Positions 36,367-46,086 of a stretch of DNA of 64,000 nt are shown here, one piece after another. The stretch comes from Pseudomonas fluorescens (GTDB lineage: Bacteria > Pseudomonadota > Gammaproteobacteria > Pseudomonadales > Pseudomonadaceae): positions 2,225,501 through 2,289,500 of the forward strand of contig NZ_CP012830.1 in assembly GCF_001307155.1 (NCBI RefSeq). Reading direction: 5' to 3'. Position 1 is the first letter of the stretch. Every line of letters begins with the position of its first letter. The translations under genes were made by a program, and so were the position numbers. Below the pieces are notes generated by a model. The model ran no database searches, was not told the origin of the DNA, and was given only the letters and a program-made list of their open reading frames with translations.

Positions 36367-38025
36367 TCAGCCGAGGTGTGGTGTCTTGTCGATCTCGAAA
36401 CTGCCCAATGCACCACTGAAGTCGGCATGATAATGCTCCGGACCGAGCGCTTGGAGTATTCCTGCTTTGTCCAGCTTGCCAAGAACCTTCTCGTTGGCTT
36501 CGCACAGTTTTACGACAATGCTGCGCTTGCGTAAGTGCTCAATGACTTCAAGCAGCGTTTGCAAGCCCGTTATGTCCATGAACGGCACTCGCTTCAGACG
36601 AATAATCAACGTCCCCGGATCGGTGTGCGTTTGGGCCAGAACACGCTCAAAGGTTTCTGCTGCGCCAAAGAAAAGCGGCCCTTCAATGGTGTACACCAAA
36701 ACGCCAGGCGGCAGACGAACGTGCCCATTGATCCGTAACTCAACCTCAAGCTCTTTTTCGACCATTTGCTGCACTTCGACAGACGATGCCATCCGACGCA
36801 TGAATTGCAGCATCGCAAGAATGACACCAATGTTCACAGCGATCGCTAAATCGCTGAAAACGGTCAGGCTGAAGGTGATGAGCAGTATCGCCACGTCGGC
36901 TTTCGGGGCACGCTTGACCATGCGTTGAAAATGCTTCAACTCGCTCATGTTGTAAGCGACCACGAACAGGATCGCTGCCAGCGCACACAGCGGGATATCC
37001 GAAGCCAAAGGCGCCAGGAATAAAATCAGCAATATCAATGTGAGCGCATGTACAAAACCCGCGATGGGACTGTTACCTCCATTGCGGATGTTGGTAGCGG
37101 TTCGAGCAATTGCACCTGTCGCGGCAAAGCCACCGAACAAAGGGGTGACCAGATTAGCGATGCCTTGGCCGATTAACTCCTGATTGGAGTCATGCTTGGT
37201 ACCGGCCATACCGTCGGCGACAACAGCAGACAGTAACGACTCGATAGCGCCCAACATCGCGATGGCGAACGCCGGGCCAATCAACTCAATCACTTGAGGC
37301 AGCGTTATTGCGGGAAGGCCGACCTCAGGTAATCCTTGAGGAATCCCCCCGAAAGCACTCCCGATCGTTGCAACGCCAGCGAACTGAAAAAATGCCTGCA
37401 GCGCCGTCACGACGACCATGGCGATCAAAGGGCCAGGAACACGTCTTATGCCAGGTATTTTGGGGGCGGTGATCACCAGCACCAGACTCGAGAGTGCTAA
37501 CAGTGTCGTAGGTACATGAAAGCTGGGGAGAGCCTGAACCAGGTGCCAGAGTCGCTCATGGAAATGCTCACCGCTGATTTTCGGCAAACCAAAGAAATCT
37601 TTCCACTGCCCGACCCAAATGATCACACCAATGCCGGCGGTGAATCCGACAATCACCGGGTCGGGAATGAACTTGATGATGGCGCCAAGCTTGGTGATAC
37701 CAAGCAATAACAAAATCGCCCCGGCCATCATCGTTGCGATCTGCAAGCCATCAACGCCGTATTTGGCGGTCACTCCGGACAAAATGACAACGAATGCCCC
37801 TGTCGGGCCTGCGATCTGAAGACGGCTCCCTCCGAAAAGAGAAACCAGGAGACCGCTGACAATGGCGGTGTAAATTCCTTGCTCCGGCTTGACGCCTGAG
37901 GCGATGGCAAACGCCATGGCCAAGGGCAGCGCCACAACGCCGACGATCACCCCGGAGACGATATTTCGAAGCCAGTGCTCGGGCCTCAACAGGCCCGCTT
38001 TCCAGGCTTCTCGTATCGCAATCAT
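36367..38025 (-). CDS. SulP-family anion permease with STAS domain
   Basis: 552 residues. The N-terminal 400 hold ten or more membrane segments with SulP motifs (QGIYTAIVSGLLVSLFGGSR, GPTGAFVV). The cytosolic C-terminus (about 435-545) is a STAS domain with PFMDITGLQTLLEVIE. SulP proteins carry sulfate, bicarbonate, dicarboxylates or other anions; the substrate is not readable. Monocistronic on the minus strand, with ATG at 38025 and a 160-bp gap to the divergent small gene. Confidence 0.9.
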   Translation of the reverse strand: MIAIREAWKAGLLRPEHWLRNIVSGVIVGVVALPLAMAFAIASGVKPEQGIYTAIVSGLLVSLFGGSRLQIAGPTGAFVVILSGVTAKYGVDGLQIATMMAGAILLLLGITKLGAIIKFIPDPVIVGFTAGIGVIIWVGQWKDFFGLPKISGEHFHERLWHLVQALPSFHVPTTLLALSSLVLVITAPKIPGIRRVPGPLIAMVVVTALQAFFQFAGVATIGSAFGGIPQGLPEVGLPAITLPQVIELIGPAFAIAMLGAIESLLSAVVADGMAGTKHDSNQELIGQGIANLVTPLFGGFAATGAIARTATNIRNGGNSPIAGFVHALTLILLILFLAPLASDIPLCALAAILFVVAYNMSELKHFQRMVKRAPKADVAILLITFSLTVFSDLAIAVNIGVILAMLQFMRRMASSVEVQQMVEKELEVELRINGHVRLPPGVLVYTIEGPLFFGAAETFERVLAQTHTDPGTLIIRLKRVPFMDITGLQTLLEVIEHLRKRSIVVKLCEANEKVLGKLDKAGILQALGPEHYHADFSGALGSFEIDKTPHLG

Positions 38026-38187
38026 GACTGGCCCTCTCTGGTGGCATGTGCATAATATTTACATGAAGTGATAATAGCAAAGCCACTGAAATACCCTTTG
38101 CACAGCATCCTCGACGCTGAAAAAACCAGTGTTGAATGATCCAGAATCATGTTTGTGGACAAAATGAGTCCACGCTCGGAGATCCAC

Positions 38188-38418
38188 ATGAAACGCGAAG
38201 ACGTCAAAACCAAACACGGTGAAGGCATGCACTTCGACACGCACGTGATAGTCAACCCGGCCAACACGCACGAGTGGATCATCCTGTTTAAAAAAGAGGT
38301 GGGAAGCAGTTATTTTCTGATCAATGACAATGAAGAAATCGAGTCATTTCGACAGCTGGATGACCTGATCCATGAGCTTCGGGAGATCGGCATCAAATCC
38401 GCTGAGATTCATTTCTGA
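38188..38418 (+). CDS. Small hypothetical protein
   Basis: 76 residues from the ATG at 38188, which has GGAG at proper spacing; an in-frame start 13 codons earlier lacks one. It is hydrophilic with alternating charged residues (EWIILFKKEVGSSYFLINDNEEIESF) and no signal peptide. I recognise no family. The last 10 bp overlap the convergent YdjM-like gene. The codon use and ribosome-binding site make it a credible gene, of unknown function. Confidence 0.6.
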   Translation: MKREDVKTKHGEGMHFDTHVIVNPANTHEWIILFKKEVGSSYFLINDNEEIESFRQLDDLIHELREIGIKSAEIHF

Positions 38419-38999
38419 CTGCCCCTCCCCTGGAGGGGGGTCATGTCGGTAGCGAGCGCTCTGCTGTACTTGGCAGGCCATACCCATCGACCAGCAAGGA
38501 GAACAGCGGCCAGCCCCAGCGTGGGCAACCACACCCATAAAATCTCAGACTGCAGCACTGCCCAGCCGCGCTGACTCAGAAACTGCGTCAAACCGATGGG
38601 GGACACTTCGATCGGTCTGAACGGCATGAACCACCGTAGCTCACTGAAGGGCCAGAACAAGGCAACCCCGAGGCCGCCATCGGTGCAGGCATCCAGTAAT
38701 GGATGAGACACGGCCGCCAGGAAGAGAAAGCTGATGCAGCGCCCAAGGCTCGTATGCAGTGACTTATAAAACACACTCGCCAGACAGCTAATGGCCAAGG
38801 CAAAGGCTATCGAATGGGCTGCACCGCGATGCCCCCAGGTGTCGGTATAGGCAATGCCCAGTTTGAATGAAATCACGTCGGCATCAGGTAGCGCGGCCAG
38901 CACCGCGCCCATGATCAATAACCTGGCGCTGATGTGGCGCCGCCCCATCGCCGCTCCAACAATAAGGGGCACGACAGCATGGGTGATAATGCTAGGCAT
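38409..38999 (-). CDS. YdjM-like membrane-bound metal-dependent hydrolase
   Basis: 196 residues with about four hydrophobic segments. The family pattern of paired His/Asp is visible: PSIITHAVVPL at the start, ALPDADVISF, WGHRGAAHS and SHPLLDACTDGG. These proteins (LexA-regulated YdjM in E. coli) are inner-membrane proteins called metal-dependent hydrolases by similarity to phospholipase C; their substrate is not established. Convergent with, and overlapping by 10 bp, the small unknown gene. Confidence 0.82.
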   Translation of the reverse strand: MPSIITHAVVPLIVGAAMGRRHISARLLIMGAVLAALPDADVISFKLGIAYTDTWGHRGAAHSIAFALAISCLASVFYKSLHTSLGRCISFLFLAAVSHPLLDACTDGGLGVALFWPFSELRWFMPFRPIEVSPIGLTQFLSQRGWAVLQSEILWVWLPTLGLAAVLLAGRWVWPAKYSRALATDMTPLQGRGSQK

Positions 39000-39053
39000 G
39001 GAGCGTTGTTCCTCACGGTAATAACAGGAGTGAAGGCTGAAGGTCCTTCACGT

Positions 39054-40139
39054 TTAAACATCCGCCCCTTTGTTCGCGCCCATCGCACTGAGGAACCGCT
39101 GTTGGAGCCTCAGCATTTCACTGGAACCGATACGCTGGTACTCAAGGCCGAAACGTGGAGCAACCTCGCTGATGAGCTGGCTTAAGGCCGGATAATGCCG
39201 GTGGCTCCAGTGTGGGAACAGATGGTGTGTCAGGTGCAGGTTGGCCCCGCCGAGCCAATACCCCAGCCAGCGCGGCGTTGTCTGCCAGTCAATGGTGGTA
39301 GAAAACACATGGCGATACCGGCCGTGGGGTAATACGCCACTTTCCGGCGCCTGGTAAAACTTCGCCTTTGCCCAATGAGTACCGATGATCAGCATCACGA
39401 ACAGCAACGAGGAGAGCATTTGACTGCCCAGGTAAACCAGCACGATGTCGAGCGCGCTGATGGTCGCTGGCAAAACCCGGAGCGGGATCAACAGCGCCAA
39501 TACCAGGTGCGTGCCTTTGCCAAACACAAACACACTCCAGCCGCGCACGCCGTGTTGCGCCATTCGCCTGGTCACCGGCGTTTGCCCCGCCCGGTCCAAC
39601 CAGTCGAACAGAAAAATGTAATAAGGGAAGGTCATGGCCGCAACCAGTGGCCAGTAAAAGCGCTGCACTCGCATAAAGGGCTTCCAGCGCTGGAATGGGG
39701 TCTGGCGTAGAACACCATTGGATTCAATATCGAGGTCGTAGCCCTCAACATTATTGTGCCCGTGATGAAAAATAACGTGCCGCACTCGCCAACAATCAGG
39801 ATCAAGACCCAGCGGTATGCTGACCAGGCAATTGAGCCAGCGATTGGCCCAGCGTCGTTTGAAAAACGCATTATGGGACGCATCATGGACCACGTTGACC
39901 GTGATAAACATGGCCGTAAATATGAAGCCGAAGTAATAACCGCAGTAAGCCCACCCTGTGGATTGCTCCAGGCTCATGCCGTAAAACCCGGCACATAGCA
40001 GCACCAGCACCAGTAGCTTGGCGATCATCCAGGTATCGGCGAAACGATGATCATGGTGCACCGCCAGATAGTCGCTGGCCGCCTGCATCAGTGCTTTATG
40101 CACATCAGCGTCATCGCGCTGGAATGCTAGCGGTTTCAT
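39054..40139 (-). CDS. Membrane fatty-acid desaturase (second copy)
   Basis: 361 residues. The three histidine boxes of di-iron membrane desaturases are present: HDASH (85-89), HVIFHH (121-126) and HLTHHLFPHWSHRHY near residues 305-320, with four hydrophobic segments between. It resembles front-end acyl-lipid desaturases but has no cytochrome b5 domain. It is clearly a paralogue of the adjacent desaturase (40139-41245), whose stop codon shares one base with this start. Last gene of the eight-gene lipid operon. Confidence 0.88.
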   Translation of the reverse strand: MKPLAFQRDDADVHKALMQAASDYLAVHHDHRFADTWMIAKLLVLVLLCAGFYGMSLEQSTGWAYCGYYFGFIFTAMFITVNVVHDASHNAFFKRRWANRWLNCLVSIPLGLDPDCWRVRHVIFHHGHNNVEGYDLDIESNGVLRQTPFQRWKPFMRVQRFYWPLVAAMTFPYYIFLFDWLDRAGQTPVTRRMAQHGVRGWSVFVFGKGTHLVLALLIPLRVLPATISALDIVLVYLGSQMLSSLLFVMLIIGTHWAKAKFYQAPESGVLPHGRYRHVFSTTIDWQTTPRWLGYWLGGANLHLTHHLFPHWSHRHYPALSQLISEVAPRFGLEYQRIGSSEMLRLQQRFLSAMGANKGADV

Positions 40140-41245
40140 TATTGGGGCACCTTGTCCATGGACGTCTCCTGCCCCATCTGGCGCAGGAACTGTTGCTGTT
40201 GCCTCAGCAGTTCGCGATAGCCAATACAGCGATAGTCCATGCCGTGTTGCACCGCCAACTGTTCAATGATCGCCGCCAGCGCGGGGTAATGACGATGACT
40301 CCAACCGGGGAACAGATGATGGGTCAAATGGTAATTCAGCCCACCGGTGAAATGGCGCAGCCAGGGCGGCGTGGTCAGCCAGTCGCAAGCCGTAGAGAAA
40401 TTATGTCGATACCAGCCATGGGGCATCACCGCCGTATCAGGCGCACGATAAAATTGCGCCTGTGCCCAATGCGTACCAAGCAGCAAGTAAACCACCAACA
40501 ACGACGCACACATCTGGCTCACGGCATACGCCAGCAGCACCGTCGACCCACTGATGCCATTGAGCTGACAAACAACCAACGGCACCCCCAGCACCAATAG
40601 CAAATGGGTAACCTTGCTGACGACAAACAGCGTCCAGCCCCAGCGTCCCGGCAACACGTCTTTTGACTTGAGTGGCGTTTTTCCTAATCGATCCGACCAG
40701 TCAAATATCCAGGCGACATAGGGCAGCGACAACGCCGCGATCACCGGCCAGTAAAGGTGTTGATAGCGCATGTGTGCACGCCAACGCTGGAACGGAGTCT
40801 GTCGGAAGATGCCGTTCTCTTCCGTATCCAGGTCGTAATGTTCGACGTTGGCGTAGACGTGGTGAAAATCGACATGGCGCACCCGCCAGTAATCCGGATC
40901 CACACCCAACGGCAGCGTGACCAAGCGCCCTACCAGGCGGTTGGCCCAAGGTGCACGGAAGAAGACGTTGTGAGAGGCGTCATGATTGACCACCACGTTT
41001 AACAGCATTCCCATCATCACAAACAGGAAGTAGCAACCGACAAACGCCCACGCGTTGTGCTGCATCAGGCTCACGGCGTAGAACCCCGCGCACAACACCA
41101 GCAACAGCAAGGCCCTGGCGAGCAGCCAACCATCGGCATAACGGTGGTCATCTGCCAGATAGGCGTGAGCCGCGCGCTTGAGTGCTTGATGAAAGGCCTG
41201 CTCGCCATCGGCGGGAAAGACCAGGGGCCTGAGCGACTCAGCCAT
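40139..41245 (-). CDS. Membrane fatty-acid desaturase (first copy)
   Basis: 368 residues with histidine boxes HDASH (88-92), HVDFHH (124-129) and HLTHHLFPGWSHRHY near the C-terminus. Shares long stretches with the downstream paralogue (ANR..GLDPD/GVDPD, FRQTPFQRW). Two tandem desaturases could place two double bonds, or a double and a triple bond, in one acyl chain; which cannot be told from sequence. Its start overlaps the sterol-desaturase-type gene by 8 bp. Confidence 0.88.
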   Translation of the reverse strand: MAESLRPLVFPADGEQAFHQALKRAAHAYLADDHRYADGWLLARALLLLVLCAGFYAVSLMQHNAWAFVGCYFLFVMMGMLLNVVVNHDASHNVFFRAPWANRLVGRLVTLPLGVDPDYWRVRHVDFHHVYANVEHYDLDTEENGIFRQTPFQRWRAHMRYQHLYWPVIAALSLPYVAWIFDWSDRLGKTPLKSKDVLPGRWGWTLFVVSKVTHLLLVLGVPLVVCQLNGISGSTVLLAYAVSQMCASLLVVYLLLGTHWAQAQFYRAPDTAVMPHGWYRHNFSTACDWLTTPPWLRHFTGGLNYHLTHHLFPGWSHRHYPALAAIIEQLAVQHGMDYRCIGYRELLRQQQQFLRQMGQETSMDKVPQ

Positions 41246-42377
41246 GAGATTTCTCCACCGCAGGTGCAGCGTCGGATCGCCGCCGGGTGCAAGACCACAG
41301 CACCGCTACTCCGTGCACCCCAAGCGAGACAAGCACGACCTGCCAATACCCCTGTGACCACCTCAGCAGCCCGAGAAACAGCATTGGCAGCCCCAATGAA
41401 ATTGCCAGCCACCCCATTACGCTCCAGGCGCGCCCTTGCACCATGCCCGCCAGCGCCACCGGTCCCAGCGCCAACAAGGTGAACAGCGCGACTTGCGGCC
41501 AATGAACGTTGGTGTAGCCGTAGCCATATTCATAGACATAGGCAATCACCCCGACAAACACCAGCAGCGCACCACTGAAAACGGTCAGGTTCGAGCAACG
41601 CCAGCGTCCGCCTTCATCGGACACGCTCACCGGCATGTGCATGTAGCGCAACAACGGCAGATTGCTCGCCCAGAATGGGTTTGCAGACGGTTTGGCGCCA
41701 TCCACGCCATAGTCGAACGGCGCTTGCGGCAGGCTGGGACAAAACGTGCCGAACAGTTTGTCCCAGAAGATGAAACTGCCGCCAAAGTTCTTGTTCGAGT
41801 AGGCCATGTCTTTGACGTGATGTACCCGATGGTGGGCAGGCGTGACGAACACCGACTCCAGGACTCCCAACTTGGGCGTCAATGCACTGTGATTAAACAG
41901 TTGAATTGTGTAATGCAGGATGGACACCGTGACAAACACCGACAACGGTACGCCCAGCACAGCCAACAGCATAAAGAATGGAATGGAGGTCAGTGACGAG
42001 TACCAAGAGTTGCGTACCCCCAATGACAGATTGAAATGCTCGCCCTGATGATGAACCACGTGCACCGCCCACAGCACACGCAAGTAGTGATGCGCCCGGT
42101 GCAACCAATAAAAACCGAAGTCCCAGGCAAACAGTGCAAATACCCAAGTCAGCACCGGTGGCCATGACTCAAACAGCGAGAGGCTGAAGTGGCTGGCGAC
42201 ATAGCCGTAACAGGTGATTTCCAGCCCACGGAACAACCACAGCATGAGATGGCCGGAGTTCAGGTTGAACATCACGTCATGCCAGTTGACCACGTCACGC
42301 TGGCGCCACTGCACGACCAGCATCTCGCCAATCACCACCAGCAACATGAACAGGATGGGGAACGCCAGATCAATCAT
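41238..42377 (-). CDS. Sterol-desaturase/fatty-acid-hydroxylase family membrane protein
   Basis: 379 residues from the ATG at 42377. Histidine clusters HRAHH (93-97), HVVHH (106-110) and HHRVHH (182-187) mark the di-iron oxygenase of the ERG3/FAH family; hydrophobic segments surround them and further membrane segments occupy the last third (about 270-370). Such enzymes hydroxylate or desaturate lipid substrates. The start shares its T with the stop region of the PAP2 gene upstream, so translation is coupled. A longer frame upstream overlaps that gene and is not needed. Confidence 0.87.
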   Translation of the reverse strand: MIDLAFPILFMLLVVIGEMLVVQWRQRDVVNWHDVMFNLNSGHLMLWLFRGLEITCYGYVASHFSLSLFESWPPVLTWVFALFAWDFGFYWLHRAHHYLRVLWAVHVVHHQGEHFNLSLGVRNSWYSSLTSIPFFMLLAVLGVPLSVFVTVSILHYTIQLFNHSALTPKLGVLESVFVTPAHHRVHHVKDMAYSNKNFGGSFIFWDKLFGTFCPSLPQAPFDYGVDGAKPSANPFWASNLPLLRYMHMPVSVSDEGGRWRCSNLTVFSGALLVFVGVIAYVYEYGYGYTNVHWPQVALFTLLALGPVALAGMVQGRAWSVMGWLAISLGLPMLFLGLLRWSQGYWQVVLVSLGVHGVAVLWSCTRRRSDAAPAVEKSHG

Positions 42378-42994
42378 CACGCCACTCCTCTGACCGCACG
42401 ATAGCGAATCAAACCAACACACCGCACCAGCCATCCAGCCACCAGTGCCAACAACGTACCGCTGACCAGGTCAATCAACAGGTGTCGGCGTAACTGCAGG
42501 ATCGAAAAGGCAATCGCCACAGCCCATAGGATGAACAACACCGTTCTCACTTTGTGCCTTTCATCGCCAACTGCCCATACGGCCAGCACCGTCAGTGCCA
42601 TGTGCAATGACGGTAAGCAATTTTGCTTTGAGTCGAACTGTGTTAATGCACTCAACACTTCAGAGCTGAGGGTGGTGCCGTGATCGAGCGGATAGACCAT
42701 GGTCGTCGGCCACAACACATAAACGACCCCCGCCCCTATCGCAGTCAGTTGCATGGCCCTGGCCAACCATTTAACCCGATCAAGCGGGGCAAGCAGGTAA
42801 GCCAACGCAATCATGATGAAGAACGACAGGTACAACCAAATCGCGTGCGGGCTGAATGGGATCAGGCGATCAATCAATGAGGGCGAGATGACAGTCCCCG
42901 CGTCTTGAAGACGGTCAGAGAGGTTGTAAACAACCCCCACAGATCCCCAACCCAGCAGCATGTGCCACAACCTTGGAAAGATTGCCTTGATCAT
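42377..42994 (-). CDS. PAP2-family lipid phosphatase-like protein
   Basis: 205 residues, about six hydrophobic segments. It carries the second and third PAP2 motifs: PSLHM (128-132, variant of PSGH) and R-R-H-L-L-I-D (169-175) with the catalytic His171 and Asp175. The first motif (K-x6-RP) is not obvious. Similar proteins include lipid phosphatases and inositol-phosphoryl-transferase-like enzymes. ATG 42994 gives a 4-bp overlap with the upstream gene; an extension upstream would run antisense-free through that gene and is rejected. Confidence 0.78.
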   Translation of the reverse strand: MIKAIFPRLWHMLLGWGSVGVVYNLSDRLQDAGTVISPSLIDRLIPFSPHAIWLYLSFFIMIALAYLLAPLDRVKWLARAMQLTAIGAGVVYVLWPTTMVYPLDHGTTLSSEVLSALTQFDSKQNCLPSLHMALTVLAVWAVGDERHKVRTVLFILWAVAIAFSILQLRRHLLIDLVSGTLLALVAGWLVRCVGLIRYRAVRGVA

Positions 42995-44274
42995 GGATTC
43001 ATCTGCCGAATGATTCGTCGTCTTTTCTGATCGAACGCTGGCATCACGGCCTGTACCGTCAGTTGCCACTCCAGTGGTTCGGTGGCGATCCCCTGTTGCT
43101 CGAGCACTGCCACGAGTTGCGCGTGACACTGTGCCAACTCCTGTTGTGAACAGTCGGCAACGAGCTGTAAACGATGTTCGGCCTGTTGAATCAACCGGTA
43201 ATCACTGGTCAGCGGCAACGCGTTGGCAATGGCCCGCGTGCACAGATCGGCAAATATCACCTGCGGCGTCCCCTGGCGATTGAGCAACAACAACTGGTCA
43301 TCGCATCGACCTTCTATCCGTTCAATGGCCATGGTCGCTTGCCCGCATGGGCATGGGGTGGCCTTCCTGACCAGTACATCATCGAGCCGGTAGCGCACGA
43401 TGGGTTGTGTGCTACGGGTGAAATCGGTGATCAACGGCGTAAAGCGATGCTCATCGATCCACTGTGGCTCGATGTAGAGAAACTCTTCATTCAAATGCAG
43501 CGTGCCATGGGAACATGAAGCTGCCAGAAACCCCTCGGTGGCCTGATACACCTCACCGATGTCAGGAAACACCTGCTCCAGTATCCGTCGATCATGCATG
43601 TCCAGGACTTCGGCTACCGAGATCACTTTCTTGACGTTGAGGGCCAGTTGCTGATCGAGGACCGCGAGCGCAAGCGCCCTCAACACCTGGGCCGGCGCGA
43701 CAATGATCGTCGGTGCCTGCTGCTGCAAGCGCGGCAGTTGCGCCGGGAAAGGCGCAAACAGATCGTAGAACTCCAGGCTCAGCCAGCGGTTGTTCACGCT
43801 GTGGTAGAGGTTGTTGTCCGCACGTAAAAACAGCGCGACGCGTTCACCGGCAAAAATACCTTCGGGCAGCATCTTTGCCAGCATGCCACCGGCCCAGACC
43901 TGTTGCTCCCGCTCACTGACGACAAACACACCGCGCTGCCCCGACGTGCCAGACGACAACCCAACACTGTAGGCGCCGACCGTGGGGGTGAAGTCGCGTT
44001 CGGTTTCGCTGCGTCGGGCACACGCCAGTAACTGATCGCGCTGCAATTGGGCGGTGTTCATCTGGTCGAACTGCGCCATCATCAGCGCCTTATCCATCAG
44101 CGGCCACTCGGTCACCGACAGCGTGCTGTAAGGGCGAAAATAGGGACTCTGTGCAAGGACCCGTCGAGCGAAGCGCTTCAGCTGTTTTGCCTGATAGGCT
44201 TGCAGCACCGCACGATCGGTGAAGCTCAAACGCTGGGTACGAAAGTAGTGCCAGAGGGTCTTCACCGGAATCAT
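42991..44274 (-). CDS. Adenylate-forming enzyme, F390-synthetase/PaaK-like
   Basis: 427 residues. The ATP-binding loop SSGTSGQRG (107-115) and a later QPIVRYRLDDV segment (adenylation hinge region) place it with PaaK/coenzyme-F390-synthetase-type adenylate-forming enzymes, which are shorter than classical acyl-CoA ligases. A CPCG motif (in KATPCPCGQ) in the C-terminal third is also characteristic of this group. In this operon it probably activates a carboxylic acid, perhaps a fatty acid, for condensation. Carrier (CoA or protein) unknown; no ACP gene is present. Confidence 0.8.
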   Translation of the reverse strand: MIPVKTLWHYFRTQRLSFTDRAVLQAYQAKQLKRFARRVLAQSPYFRPYSTLSVTEWPLMDKALMMAQFDQMNTAQLQRDQLLACARRSETERDFTPTVGAYSVGLSSGTSGQRGVFVVSEREQQVWAGGMLAKMLPEGIFAGERVALFLRADNNLYHSVNNRWLSLEFYDLFAPFPAQLPRLQQQAPTIIVAPAQVLRALALAVLDQQLALNVKKVISVAEVLDMHDRRILEQVFPDIGEVYQATEGFLAASCSHGTLHLNEEFLYIEPQWIDEHRFTPLITDFTRSTQPIVRYRLDDVLVRKATPCPCGQATMAIERIEGRCDDQLLLLNRQGTPQVIFADLCTRAIANALPLTSDYRLIQQAEHRLQLVADCSQQELAQCHAQLVAVLEQQGIATEPLEWQLTVQAVMPAFDQKRRRIIRQMNP

Positions 44275-45077
44275 AGGTCGCCCTCATGACACAGACGGAT
44301 GTCGACATGACCGGCCGCCCACAGCTGGTTCAGTCGGCGGAGCGTGTCGTAATAGACGCGGGAATCATCCATCAGCAAATTGGCCAATACCGAGGGTCCG
44401 CGCAAGGTTTGATAGCTCTGGGCAGACCATCCGGCGTCACTGGCCAACAACGTCCAGCCTTCGTCGGTGAGAATGAATGCGCCGATATGCCCCGCCGCAT
44501 GGCCTGGCAAAGGCACCAGGAAGATCTGCCCCTCACTTCCCGGCAGTTCAAAGCCGTGATCGAAAGGCGCCAACTGCTCAGACAAGCCCACCCGTGCAAA
44601 ACTCTCCATAAACTGCAGTCGTGCTTCAAAACTCTCCGGGATCAAGCCGGGAATGAAGGCCTGCTTCAGCGCCGCAAACCCACGCAGTGTCCGGGTTTGT
44701 TGCCAACCCTGGCCCGAGCAGATGAAATTGGGCTGGCTGAAATCGCGCAGCCCGGCAATATGGTCGGCATGAAAATGCGAAAGGATCAGCCCCTCGATGT
44801 CATTGCCCGCCAAGCCTGCGCTGCGCAGTTGCTCGAGCAATGACTCGCGTGGGTCGAAGTACACCGGAGTGACCTGACGGTACACACGAAAGAGGCCGGA
44901 CTGCGTCTGCTCCTGGAAATGCGTCGAGTAGCCGGTATCCCATAGCCAGCGACGACTGCCGACCTCCAGCAGATACGCCCGGGCCGGGAACTTACACACG
45001 CGCAGACCGGCCCCGCGTTGTGCCATGCAGGCGATATGGGTGCAGTAGCCCACCTCGAATTGGGTGACTTTAGCCAT
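44271..45077 (-). CDS. Metallo-beta-lactamase-fold hydrolase
   Basis: 268 residues from the ATG at 45077, which overlaps the upstream gene by 8 bp. The zinc motif HFHADH is at 101-106, with further ligands in PLPGHAAGHIG and ASDAG. Sequence around the motif is like the N-acyl-homoserine-lactonase group. Within a lipid-assembly operon it could serve as the thioesterase or lactonase step. Quorum quenching is an alternative but operon context argues against it. Confidence 0.83.
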   Translation of the reverse strand: MAKVTQFEVGYCTHIACMAQRGAGLRVCKFPARAYLLEVGSRRWLWDTGYSTHFQEQTQSGLFRVYRQVTPVYFDPRESLLEQLRSAGLAGNDIEGLILSHFHADHIAGLRDFSQPNFICSGQGWQQTRTLRGFAALKQAFIPGLIPESFEARLQFMESFARVGLSEQLAPFDHGFELPGSEGQIFLVPLPGHAAGHIGAFILTDEGWTLLASDAGWSAQSYQTLRGPSVLANLLMDDSRVYYDTLRRLNQLWAAGHVDIRLCHEGDL

Positions 45078-46086
45078 GAGCCGCCGCCCCCTGTTGCCTG
45101 AACCAGGCACCTGTTTGCTCGATCCCCTGCTCCATCGTGTAGCGTGGCGAGTATCCCAGTTCCTCAGTGGCGCGCACCTGGCTGAGCGTCATATCGAAAT
45201 TCAACGCGGCGACGCTGTAGCGCGTCAGTTGCGGCTCTTTGCCCGTAGCGCAGCTCAGTAGCTCCAGCCCGCCGGCCAGTGCGTGCAAGAGTGGGTAGGG
45301 AATCGCCTGCAACTGATAGCGCAGGCCCAACTGTCCATGGAGCAAAAGATGCAGCATGTCAGCCAAGCGCATCGGCTGGTGGTTGGTGATGTTGTAGGCC
45401 GCCCCGGAAGGCAAAGGGTTGCTTCGGCTCGCCAGGTCCATGGCGTGCACCACGTTGAGCACAAAGGTCAGGTCCAACAGCGCTTTGCCGCCGCCGGGAA
45501 GGCGCAACACGCCGCGATCGTGCTCAAGCCGGCTCAGCACCCTGGGCAGGATCACCCGATCATGTGGGCCGAACAGGCCACGGGGCCGCAAGATTACGTA
45601 GGTGGTGTCCGGATAGCGCGGCACCAGCGCCTGGATGCCCTGCTCCGCCGCGTACTTGCTGGCGGCATAATGGTTGGCAAACCGTGGGGCGCGGTAGCTC
45701 TCGACGATTCCATGATGATGCTGGAAATCAAAGTAGATCGAGGGCGTGGAGATATGAACAAAACGCCGAACACCGGCACGCCCTGCTGACTCAGCCAGTT
45801 TTTGCGTGGCAACCACGTTCGCCTGGTAGAAATCTTCCCGGCGACCCCACGGCGAAGACTTCGCGGCGCAGTGCCAGACCGCATCACACCCGCTCATCAA
45901 TGGCTGGCATTGCTCAAGGCTTGCATGGGTTAAATCCAACGCCGTAAAGTCGGCGCCCAGCTCACGCAGGGCGTTACCAACCTGGGTGTCGCGACCGGTG
46001 GCATGCACCGCATGACCGGCGTCGAGCAGCCACTGTGCTGCGTTTCGCCCAAGCCCGCTGGTGGCGCCGGTCAGCAGTACCTTCAT
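45070..46086 (-). CDS. OleD-like NAD(P)-dependent 3-oxo-lipid reductase/dehydrogenase
   Basis: 338 residues, extended short-chain dehydrogenase. Rossmann motif GATSGLG (7-13) and catalytic Tyr140-x3-Lys144 (YAASK), with Ser/Thr at 113-114. Stretches such as HCAAKSSPWG, NVVATQ, ISTPSIY and RPRGLFGPHD closely follow OleD, the 2-alkyl-3-oxoalkanoate reductase of bacterial olefin synthesis, and 3beta-HSD proteins. It is directly downstream of the condensing enzyme, as expected for reduction of its beta-keto product. OleB- and classical OleC-type genes are absent. Confidence 0.83.
   Translation of the reverse strand: MKVLLTGATSGLGRNAAQWLLDAGHAVHATGRDTQVGNALRELGADFTALDLTHASLEQCQPLMSGCDAVWHCAAKSSPWGRREDFYQANVVATQKLAESAGRAGVRRFVHISTPSIYFDFQHHHGIVESYRAPRFANHYAASKYAAEQGIQALVPRYPDTTYVILRPRGLFGPHDRVILPRVLSRLEHDRGVLRLPGGGKALLDLTFVLNVVHAMDLASRSNPLPSGAAYNITNHQPMRLADMLHLLLHGQLGLRYQLQAIPYPLLHALAGGLELLSCATGKEPQLTRYSVAALNFDMTLSQVRATEELGYSPRYTMEQGIEQTGAWFRQQGAAAHG

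Noticed and set aside
44271..45077. Quorum-quenching lactonase as primary role of the MBL-fold protein
   Set aside because: It overlaps genes on both sides within a lipid-biosynthesis operon; a pathway step is more likely.
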